From the NCBI GenBank assembly GCA_900551585.1, contig URWU01000083.1, forward strand, positions 1-6,817: DNA of 6,817 nt. The letters run 5' to 3'. This stretch comes from an uncultured Alphaproteobacteria bacterium (GTDB taxonomy: Bacteria > Pseudomonadota > Alphaproteobacteria > RF32 > CAG-239). How positions within the stretch are numbered: the first letter of the stretch is position 1; every line of letters starts with the position of its first letter. The notes below the pieces were generated by a model. That model did not search any database. It was not told where the DNA came from and saw only the letters and a list, made by a program, of their open reading frames with translations. This document shows positions 1 to 5,146 of this stretch, in pieces. The position numbers and the translations under genes are program-made.

Positions 1-2
1 AT

Positions 3-569
3 ATAGTTTTACTTTTTACCCTGTTTCCAAGTTTGGCTTGGGCTGAACCAAATGTTCCGACAATATTTTTGACGGAACGGTTAATGTTGTATTCGTTTGT
101 GCTTATAGTCGTCTTGGAAGCATGGGTCATATACAAATATCTCTCGGGAATAAATAAAAAGCAGAGTCTTATAATCAGTCTTAAAGCTAATTTATTAACG
201 ATGCTGGCAGTTGTTCCGATTGTCTGGGGAATTTGGGCATTTATTCGTTTTCATCCGATTGAGCTTCTTGTTCCTTTTATAGAAGGGAATATTTTGGAGC
301 TGATTATTATATCTCCTTGGATTGATGCAACGCAAAATCTCCTCATTGCAGAGTGGATTATGGCACCGTTTTATTTTATTGCGTCTTATTATGGCGAATA
401 TTGGTTCAGCCGCAAAAAACTAGCCGATTATGATAGAAAGCTTGTAAAAAAAACATTCTTTCTCGCCAACCTCTATTCTTATCTGATGATAATGGCATTC
501 GAGACAATCTATCAGCTTATTCTTGCCCATTATAAAGTGTTAAACCCGAAATTATGGTATTTATGGTAA
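3..569 (+). CDS. Unrecognised multi-pass membrane protein with Sec signal peptide (5' end outside window)
   Basis: Function not recognised. The frame is open to the left edge. A TTG at position 33 could be taken as a start, but the codons before it (3-32) read I-V-L-L-F-T-L-F-P-S-L, continuing A-W-A then E-P: a hydrophobic core and an A-x-A signal-peptidase site (cleavage after the Ala at 42-44). The true start is therefore left of the window and TTG 33 is internal. Counting from TTG 33 as residue 1, hydrophobic segments lie near residues 17-35, 52-72, 105-121 and 141-164, suggesting four TM helices in the mature protein. Basic loops follow TM1 and TM3 (residues 35-51 and 127-140), which fits a cytoplasmic position. 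The two halves are related: residues 22-58 and 115-151 align without gaps, sharing Glu29/122, Trp31/124, Lys35/128, Leu37/130, Lys43/136 and Ala52-Asn53-Leu54/145-147. The gene is AT-rich (22 of 60 bases G+C in 61-120). No operon partner is visible downstream. Confidence 0.8.
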   Translation: MVLLFTLFPSLAWAEPNVPTIFLTERLMLYSFVLIVVLEAWVIYKYLSGINKKQSLIISLKANLLTMLAVVPIVWGIWAFIRFHPIELLVPFIEGNILELIIISPWIDATQNLLIAEWIMAPFYFIASYYGEYWFSRKKLADYDRKLVKKTFFLANLYSYLMIMAFETIYQLILAHYKVLNPKLWYLW

Positions 570-616
570 TAAGATGATGTTTCTGTTAATTTCACATGAT
601 TTATAGTGACAAAAGT

Positions 617-649
617 TGAGGGAGATATTCGTGTCAAATATCTCCCTCA
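617..649. terminator. Perfect 13-bp inverted repeat, probable transcription-end hairpin
   Basis: The arms TGAGGGAGATATT (617-629) and AATATCTCCCTCA (637-649) are exact reverse complements around a 7-nt loop (630-636). It starts 47 bases after the stop of the left-end gene, the usual place for a 3'-end structure. A T-run does not follow directly on the plus strand (TTTTT occurs only at 665-669). On the minus strand the stem is followed by A-C-T-T-T-T-G. A weak bidirectional terminator or an mRNA 3'-end stabiliser are both possible; a protein-binding palindrome cannot be excluded. Confidence 0.5.
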
Positions 650-704
650 GATGTTAATGCCTGCTTTTTAGGCTTTAGTTCACACACATCAACACACAAG
701 TTAT

Positions 705-733
705 TTTATATCATATGTTATGTATGATAGCAA
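705..733 (-). promoter_or_regulatory. Possible sigma70-type promoter inside the gap (minus strand)
   Basis: On the minus strand TTGCTA (733-728) and TATAAA (710-705) are separated by exactly 17 bases, close to the TTGACA/TATAAT consensus. Transcription would begin near 698 and run left, through a small stem and then the 617-649 hairpin. No open frame of note lies in that path, so any product would be a short RNA of roughly 90 nt. In such AT-rich DNA, chance matches are common. Confidence 0.25.
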
Positions 734-870
734 GAGAAAAATGCACAAATAAATATAAAAGTCTAGGATTTCTGCGGTTTTTAGAACATTGTATGCTAAT
801 ATAAAGTATTGGTTGTTGTTTTCGGGTGTTTTTTTCAGAGAAATATATTAGAATATCAGTCAAATCTAAA

Positions 871-1362
871 TTAGCAGCTTTCATAAAGAGGCTTTTCTTT
901 TTTGCCGCCTTTACGTTTTGAAGCAAAAAAAGATTTGAGAATTTGTGAGCAGTCTGTTTCGAGAATCCCTCCTTCGACAAGTGGCTTGTGATGACAGGTC
1001 GGTGCATCATAAAACCGCACGCCGCTGACAACGGCACCGCCTTTGGTGTCTGCGGCTCCGAAATAAAGGCGGCTGATACGCATAAATGAGATGGCGGCGG
1101 CGCACATGGTGCAGGGTTCAAGCGTCACATATAAATCAAGGCCGCGCAGACGGTTGGTGTTGAGCTTGGCACAGGCTTCGCGCATGGCCAGAATTTCGGC
1201 ATGAGCCGTCGCGTCTGCCGTATGTTCCGACAGATTATAAGCTTCGGCAATAATGGCGCCTGTTTCAGGATTAACGACAACTGCGCCTATCGGAACCTCA
1301 TCGGCGGCAGCCGCTTTTTGCGCCAGTTCGAGAGCTTTGGCCATATAAAATTCTTTATCCAT
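871..1362 (-). CDS. tadA: tRNA-specific adenosine deaminase TadA
   Basis: Zinc-dependent deaminase of the cytidine deaminase-like fold. In bacteria TadA converts A34 of tRNA-Arg(ACG) to inosine so that one tRNA reads CGU, CGC and CGA; it is cytoplasmic and usually essential. The 163-residue protein shows the full zinc and catalytic set: H54-A-E56 (zinc His and proton-shuttling Glu) and P83-C84-T-M-C87 (two zinc Cys), preceded by P-I-G-A-V-V-V (24-30) and Asn43 in the substrate loop. The helix after the zinc site (A-A-A-I-S-F-M-R-I) and the F-G-A-x-D-x-K-G-G stretch are typical of TadA rather than cytosine or guanine deaminases. The length is normal; the last 15 or so residues are lysine-rich. 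The ATG start at 1362 has AGG 6 nt upstream. The gene diverges from rluB across a 73-bp spacer and is not tightly linked to a downstream gene. Confidence 0.96.
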   Translation of the reverse strand: MDKEFYMAKALELAQKAAAADEVPIGAVVVNPETGAIIAEAYNLSEHTADATAHAEILAMREACAKLNTNRLRGLDLYVTLEPCTMCAAAISFMRISRLYFGAADTKGGAVVSGVRFYDAPTCHHKPLVEGGILETDCSQILKSFFASKRKGGKKEKPLYESC

Positions 1363-1375
1363 CTTAAACCTGTTG

Positions 1376-1404
1376 TTGCGAAGTGTTATTTTCTATATTA
1401 ATAT
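1376..1404 (+). promoter_or_regulatory. Candidate rluB-rsmD promoter in the divergent tadA/rluB spacer
   Basis: TTGCGA (1376-1381), a 17-base spacer and TAATAT (1399-1404) form the best sigma70-like match on the plus strand upstream of rluB, with a predicted start about 25 nt before the ATG. The -10 hexamer lies inside the palindrome CTATATTAATATAG (1393-1406), so an equivalent TAATAT/TATATT is available to tadA on the other strand, although I see no good -35 box for tadA. Inferred from sequence only. Confidence 0.4.
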
Positions 1405-1406
1405 AG
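1393..1406. repeat. 14-bp perfect AT-rich palindrome between tadA and rluB
   Basis: CTATATTAATATAG is identical to its reverse complement and is located near the middle of the 73-bp spacer between two divergent genes. It may be shared -10 elements, a dimeric regulator site, or just AT-rich promoter DNA. Confidence 0.55.
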
Positions 1407-1420
1407 CCTTAATTTAGAAA

Positions 1421-1427
1421 AGGGAAG
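1421..1427 (+). promoter_or_regulatory. Ribosome binding site of rluB
   Basis: AGGGAAG lies 8 nt before the ATG at 1436 and supports that start. Confidence 0.7.
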
Positions 1428-1435
1428 TTAAAAAT

Positions 1436-2158
1436 ATGGCTGAAAGAATAGCAAAATTTATGGCGCGCTCGGGAGTTTGTTCCAGACGTGCCGCTGAAGA
1501 ACTGATTAATCAGAAACGGGTGACCGTTAATGGTGAAACGGTTGAAAGTCCGGCTTTCAATGTCGAAGGGACGGAAAAAATCCTGCTCGACGGCGAGAAA
1601 CTGCCGCAGATTGAAAGCACCAGATTGTGGATTTATTACAAGCCGGTCGGTTTGGTCACCAGCCATAAAGACGAAAAAGAGCGTCCGACGGTATTTCAGC
1701 ACTTGCCGGCTTCAATGCCGCGCGTGATTTCGGTTGGTCGTCTGGACTTAAATTCCGAAGGGCTGCTGCTGTTAACCAATAACGGCGAATTATCCCGTAA
1801 ACTGGAACTGCCGTCAAACGGCTGGGCCAGACGCTACAAAGTCCGCGTTCACGGGTTTGTCGATGAGAAAAAACTGGCTTCTCTAGCCGGCGGGATTGAG
1901 GTCGAAGGTGTAAAATACGGACCGATAAAAGCTGAAATCGAAACTGCAAAAGGAACAAATACCTGGTTGCAGATTACTTTGACCGAAGGCAAAAATCGTG
2001 AAATCAGACGTGTTTTGAAAGCTATCGGCCTGAATGTTAACCGCCTGATTCGACTGTCTTACGGACCGTTCCAGCTCGGCAGCCTCAAAGAAGGCGAGGT
2101 CAAGGAGATTCCGCAGAAAGTATTAAAAGAACAGCTCGGAGCAAAATTTCAGCTATGA
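1436..2158 (+). CDS. rluB: Ribosomal large subunit pseudouridine synthase, RsuA/RluB family
   Basis: Converts a uridine of rRNA to pseudouridine; RluB acts on 23S U2605 (E. coli numbering) in the peptidyl-transferase region. The protein has 240 residues. An S4 RNA-binding domain occupies about residues 2-60 (A-R-S-G-V-C-S-R-R-A-A-E and V-T-V-N-G). The catalytic domain follows, with Y-Y-K-P-V-G at 67-72, the family motif G-R-L-D at 101-104 (Asp104 is the predicted catalytic residue), G-L-L-L-L-T-N-N-G at 109-117, and the E-G-K-N-R-E-I-R-R helix at 184-192 followed by R-L-I-R-L-S-Y-G-P-F. The S4 domain excludes RluE. RsuA (16S U516) is the main alternative; RluB is favoured by the C-terminal R-L-x-Y-G-P-F block and by linkage to rsmD, a pairing I recall from alphaproteobacteria. 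The protein ends soon after the catalytic domain and lacks the long basic tail present in many alphaproteobacterial RluB proteins. Its stop overlaps the rsmD start as ATGA, so the two are translationally coupled. Confidence 0.88.
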   Translation: MAERIAKFMARSGVCSRRAAEELINQKRVTVNGETVESPAFNVEGTEKILLDGEKLPQIESTRLWIYYKPVGLVTSHKDEKERPTVFQHLPASMPRVISVGRLDLNSEGLLLLTNNGELSRKLELPSNGWARRYKVRVHGFVDEKKLASLAGGIEVEGVKYGPIKAEIETAKGTNTWLQITLTEGKNREIRRVLKAIGLNVNRLIRLSYGPFQLGSLKEGEVKEIPQKVLKEQLGAKFQL

Positions 2159-2700
2159 GAATTATCTCTGGGATATACCGCGGCAAAAAACTATTGTCGC
2201 CGGTTTCTGAAAAGGTGCGTCCGACATCTGACCGCACCAGAGAAGCCGTATTTAATATTCTCTATTCCAAACTGCCCGGCGCCTTATCGCAGATAAGCCT
2301 GCTCGATGTTTTTTCCGGCAGCGGCGCTTTTGCGCTGGAAGCGGTTTCACGCGGTGTGAAGCAGGTCGGAATGATTGATATTGATACCAAAGACCTGCTC
2401 AAAAATGTCGCCTTGTTTCCGAAAGAGAAAGATAAGATTAAGGTGATGAAACTAAATGCCGCAGATTTGCCCCAAGCAACGCAGAGTTATGATTTGCTTT
2501 TTATGGATGCGCCTTATCATAAAGGGCTGAGCGAAAAAGCTTTGCAGCAGCTGGCAGAAAAAGGCTGGCTCCAAAAAGGCGCAATGGCCGTTGTTGAAGT
2601 TGAAAGAAACGAAGAACTGCCGCTGCCCGAACAATATACTTTAACAGACGAGCGCATTTACGGGCTGGCTAAAGTTTTATTTCTGACTTTTCAGGCTTAA
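2155..2700 (+). CDS. rsmD: 16S rRNA (guanine(966)-N(2))-methyltransferase RsmD
   Basis: SAM-dependent methyltransferase that makes m2G966 (E. coli numbering) in 16S rRNA during 30S assembly. The 181-residue protein opens with the family hallmark M-R-I-I-S-G-x-Y-R-G-K-K-L, then V-R-P-T-S-D-R-T-R-E-A-V-F-N at 21-34. The SAM motif L-D-V-F-S-G-S-G-A is at 50-58. Motif IV at 118-121 reads D-A-P-Y where D-P-P-Y is usual: one base (GCG at 2509-2511 in place of CCG) makes the difference. Everything else looks intact, so I expect an active enzyme. The start overlaps the rluB stop (ATGA); the only Shine-Dalgarno-like site, GGAG at 2138-2141, is 13 nt away, so translation is probably coupled to rluB. 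At its 3' end the TAA (2698-2700) overlaps the stop codon of the opposite-strand gene. Confidence 0.95.
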   Translation: MRIISGIYRGKKLLSPVSEKVRPTSDRTREAVFNILYSKLPGALSQISLLDVFSGSGAFALEAVSRGVKQVGMIDIDTKDLLKNVALFPKEKDKIKVMKLNAADLPQATQSYDLLFMDAPYHKGLSEKALQQLAEKGWLQKGAMAVVEVERNEELPLPEQYTLTDERIYGLAKVLFLTFQA

Positions 2701-3788
2701 TTAAAGAGCTTTTTCAAAACGATTTTTTCAACCAGCAAAGCATCATCGCGAATAGCAATCGGTGTTGTCACCGTCAGATATTTATCTTCCGGGTCAGCTT
2801 TATAAGCTTTGTTGCCGAGCAGGATTTTGACAACGAAAGTTCCCTTGCTGTCAAGCCAGTTCATGCTCTCCAAATCATCAATCAAAACCTGCAGCGCTTT
2901 TGATGATGTATTCAGCTGCAAAATCGGTTTGAAAGTTTCGTTAAAATACAGGCTGCCTTTGCCGACCATCAACAGCGGCGGCCAGTTGAGGTTGAAGTCT
3001 TTAATCTCGATATGCCCGTCTTTGGCCAGCCACTCGCGCAGAGCCTGTTGAAAATTCTCGCCGCCTTTAATTTGGCCGAGAACGGAAGCATTCAAATAAA
3101 TACGCTCAATATTTTGGCCGAGGGGATAATCTAACAAACCGTTCAGTTTGACCTGGCGGATATCCAAATGGCCGCGCAGCGACGGAGATTGGTCATTAAT
3201 CAATTGCGGAGCAATGATTCTCGCTGCCAGGTTAATTTCACCGATTTCCGCCCAGTCGCTGATGACGGCGTTTTGCAGTTGCACGGTCAAATTGTTCGGC
3301 GCTCCGGAAGAGGGCAGTTCAACAGCAAAATCATAGGCACCGAGGCTGATTTTATGTTCCTTGCCGCCATAGATAAGCTCTTGTTTTTCTCCCAAAGAAA
3401 TTTGCAGTGACGGAGCGTTAAAAAAGCCGCTGTCGAGAGATAGTTTATCAATTTCCCAAGCGTGGTTTTGCGACAGGCTGTAAATTTTCAGGTTCTTAAA
3501 TGTTACCAGCGAAAAAGGATACAAAGCGTTAAAATCAATATCTTCATAAGCCAAATCCCAGCCTGCCCGGTTGAGGGAGCCAATCACATAATGCATATCA
3601 TTTTTAAAGTGATTAATCACCGCGCGGCGTTGTAAATAATTGGAGATAATCATCAGACAAATCAGCAGAGCCGCAGCAAAAGCGGCTGCCGGCCAAAGAT
3701 AAGCTTTCACCGGCCGCAGCTTGTCAAAATTAAGACTACCCGCCTGAGCTTTTAATTCCTGCCATTTTGTATTGATGAAATTAACCAC
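2697..3788 (-). CDS. DUF2125-like membrane-anchored envelope protein
   Basis: Function unknown. The 363-residue protein has one hydrophobic segment at about residues 31-49 after a short cytoplasmic N-terminus, so it should be a signal-anchored protein with a roughly 310-residue periplasmic part. That part is beta-rich with alternating hydrophobic residues. Features recalling the alphaproteobacterial DUF2125 family are G-W-D-L-A-Y at 76-81 followed by a L-Y-P-F-S-L stretch (89-94), a later N-W-P-P-L-L-M-V-G-K-G-S-L block, and a C-terminal hydrophobic strand pattern ending I-V-L-K-K-L-F-N. The assignment comes from memory of the pattern. The start is GTG (3788-3786), chosen because AAAGGA lies 6 nt upstream; the next methionine (residue 46) falls inside the TM segment. 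It is the last gene of the fts operon, 3 nt after plsC, which suggests an envelope or lipid-related role. Its stop codon overlaps that of rsmD. Confidence 0.8.
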   Translation of the reverse strand: MVNFINTKWQELKAQAGSLNFDKLRPVKAYLWPAAAFAAALLICLMIISNYLQRRAVINHFKNDMHYVIGSLNRAGWDLAYEDIDFNALYPFSLVTFKNLKIYSLSQNHAWEIDKLSLDSGFFNAPSLQISLGEKQELIYGGKEHKISLGAYDFAVELPSSGAPNNLTVQLQNAVISDWAEIGEINLAARIIAPQLINDQSPSLRGHLDIRQVKLNGLLDYPLGQNIERIYLNASVLGQIKGGENFQQALREWLAKDGHIEIKDFNLNWPPLLMVGKGSLYFNETFKPILQLNTSSKALQVLIDDLESMNWLDSKGTFVVKILLGNKAYKADPEDKYLTVTTPIAIRDDALLVEKIVLKKLFN

Positions 3789-3791
3789 GCT

Positions 3792-4553
3792 TTATCCTTT
3801 CTTCGCGTTGTCTAACAGCTTTTGCGCATGCGGATATTTCTTGGCGCTTTCGGCATTCAGCTCGGCGCATTTTGCTTCGATTCGCTGCTGCAGTTCGGTC
3901 ATGAAAGCCTTCTTTTCCATTCCGAGCGGCATCGGTTCCATAAATTCGATAATGATTGTTCCCGGATAGCGCAGAAAGGAATTTTTAGCCCAGAACAAAC
4001 CGGTGTTTAAGGCAACCGGCACAACCGGCACATTAAGATTCTGATAAAGGAAAACCAATCCCGGTTTATATTCGGTCGTCAAGCCCGGTTTGGTACGTGT
4101 GCCTTCCGGAAAAATGATAATCGGACGTCCTTTTTTCATCCGGTCTTTAGCTTCTTTCAAGAGCTTTTTCAGGGTCGCGCCGCCGGCTGAACGGTCAACG
4201 GCAATCATACCGTAAAAATGCTGTGCCCAGCCGAAAATCGGAATATAGGTCAGTTCTTTTTTCAAAATAAAAGTCGCTTTGGTAATGTAAGAAGACAGGC
4301 AGTAAGTCTCAATAGCCGACTGGTGTTTAGCGGCATAAATCACGCCTTCCTGCTTGAGATGCTCGCGGCCGCGGATTTCAATTTTGATACCGCAGATTTT
4401 TAAATAAGAACAGCACAGCGGCATCAGGAAAAAATTCCACAACGGGATAGTCGCTTTTCTCGAAAAAACGCCGACGATTGAGCCGATGACACAACCGAAA
4501 GCCAGCGTGGTATAAAACAAAACATTAAACAACAGCGAACGAAGATATATCAT
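3792..4553 (-). CDS. plsC: 1-acyl-sn-glycerol-3-phosphate acyltransferase (PlsC family)
   Basis: Membrane-bound acyltransferase expected to transfer an acyl group to the sn-2 position of lysophosphatidic acid, giving phosphatidic acid for phospholipid synthesis at the inner membrane. The 253-residue protein has an N-terminal hydrophobic segment (about 8-30). Acyltransferase motif I reads K-H-Q-S-A-I-E: His77 is the catalytic base, and Glu82 replaces the usual Asp of H-x4-D. Motif II is G-M-I-A-V-D-R-S (115-122, Arg121), motif III is F-P-E-G-T-R (148-153), and motif IV is V-P-V-V-P-V-A-L-N (175-183). The C-terminus is a charged helix rich in Lys and Glu. The ATG at 4553 has AAAGGA 11 nt upstream, beginning within the upstream stop codon. 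It lies 16 nt after the YdcF-like gene and 3 nt before the DUF2125-like gene. A lyso-ornithine-lipid or other acyl acceptor cannot be excluded, as the family is broad. Confidence 0.9.
   Translation of the reverse strand: MIYLRSLLFNVLFYTTLAFGCVIGSIVGVFSRKATIPLWNFFLMPLCCSYLKICGIKIEIRGREHLKQEGVIYAAKHQSAIETYCLSSYITKATFILKKELTYIPIFGWAQHFYGMIAVDRSAGGATLKKLLKEAKDRMKKGRPIIIFPEGTRTKPGLTTEYKPGLVFLYQNLNVPVVPVALNTGLFWAKNSFLRYPGTIIIEFMEPMPLGMEKKAFMTELQQRIEAKCAELNAESAKKYPHAQKLLDNAKKG
3795..3800 (-). promoter_or_regulatory. Ribosome binding site deciding the GTG start of the DUF2125-like gene
   Basis: AAAGGA on the minus strand, 6 nt before GTG 3788-3786. It is formed from the last two sense codons of plsC, just before its TAA stop, so the two genes are probably translationally coupled. 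Confidence 0.65.
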
Positions 4554-4569
4554 AGTCAGTCAAGTCCTT

Positions 4570-5139
4570 TTATTTTACGAGGCGTCGTATCAGCCATACA
4601 TATAAAAATTTATTATATTCCGAAGCAATTAAATAGAAGCTTCGTGCACTTTTCCACCATTCTTTGGCCACATAATCGGAAAATACCGGGTGAACAACAA
4701 TTTTAAGCTCGGGATTCTGGTGCTGAAATTCCTGCAAGCTCCTCGGAATATGATAATTTGAGGTCACAAGGCGAATGGATTTGATTTTGTTTTGTTTAAT
4801 CCAGGCCTGAGTCTCAATGGCATTTTCAATTGTGTTGGTTGATTTTTTTTCCAGAAGAACATTTTTTTCTTTGGGAAAAACCACGTCTTGTTGGTGGCTG
4901 ATGGCGGCCAGAGAGGTGTTTTTTTCAACACCGGAAATAAAAAGCTTTTGCGCCAGGCCCTGATTATAAACTTTGATTGCTTCGCTGATTCGGTTGCGTC
5001 CGCCGGTCAGCACGACAATCGCTTCTGTCCGGGTTTGTCGGTCAACAGCGTAATGATTAATCTGATAAGCAAAAGCGACAAAGCCTCCGAACCATAAAGC
5101 CAGAGCTAAAAATCCGCCGCTGATAATCAACTTCCTCAT
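4570..5139 (-). CDS. YdcF/SanA/ElyC-type DUF218 membrane-anchored protein
   Basis: A 189-residue protein with an N-terminal signal anchor (hydrophobic about 4-25) and a single DUF218 domain that should face the periplasm. Family signatures are visible in order: A-I-V-V-L-T-G-G-R-N-R-I-S-E-A at 40-54, K-L-F-I-S-G-V at 65-71, S-T-N-T-I-E-N-A at 100-107, and R-L-V-T-S-N-Y-H-I-P-R-S at 123-134. The T-N-T-x-E-N and T-S-x-Y-H-x-x-R elements are the conserved polar residues of the fold. DUF218 proteins include E. coli YdcF, SanA and ElyC; SanA and ElyC are linked to envelope integrity, but the reaction is not settled. The ATG at 5139 is preceded by AGAGG four nt upstream, overlapping the ftsX stop codon. 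Its place between ftsX and plsC points to an envelope function. Confidence 0.88.
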   Translation of the reverse strand: MRKLIISGGFLALALWFGGFVAFAYQINHYAVDRQTRTEAIVVLTGGRNRISEAIKVYNQGLAQKLFISGVEKNTSLAAISHQQDVVFPKEKNVLLEKKSTNTIENAIETQAWIKQNKIKSIRLVTSNYHIPRSLQEFQHQNPELKIVVHPVFSDYVAKEWWKSARSFYLIASEYNKFLYVWLIRRLVK

Positions 5140-5146
5140 TTTGCCT

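Larger units (their letters stand above)
570..870. other. AT-rich intergenic region between the left-end membrane protein gene and tadA
   Basis: About 300 bases without a convincing coding region. It separates the convergent 3' ends of the left-end gene and tadA. It holds a perfect inverted repeat (617-649), a small 4-bp stem (GCCT 659-662 with AGGC 670-673), two CACACA blocks (681-686 and 693-698) and a promoter-like minus-strand site (705-733). Base composition is very AT-rich (18 of 60 bases G+C in 721-780). I see no clear T-tailed terminator directly after the tadA stop on the minus strand. An open minus-strand frame that enters this region from inside tadA looks like a shadow, with no ribosome binding site or recognisable protein features. 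Confidence 0.7.

Noticed and set aside
681..699. CA-rich stretch that might be a microsatellite or direct repeat
   Set aside because: Only two CACACA blocks six bases apart; too short to call a repeat array.
794..802. Extended -10-like TGCTAATAT on the plus strand in the gap
   Set aside because: No acceptable -35 region at the right distance, and the transcript would run only into antisense tadA.
711..1121. 136-codon minus-strand open frame overlapping tadA and the adjacent gap
   Set aside because: It starts inside tadA in another frame, has no ribosome binding site and gives a protein without recognisable features. TadA with complete zinc motifs explains the overlapping part.
2697..2704. 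TTAATTAA palindrome at the rsmD / DUF2125-like junction as a possible terminator
   Set aside because: No GC-rich stem and no loop; it arises from the overlapping stop codons plus adjacent AT-rich codons.
4364..4373. Palindrome CGCGGCCGCG inside plsC
   Set aside because: Falls in conserved coding sequence (Arg-Gly-Arg codons) and is short; chance is sufficient.
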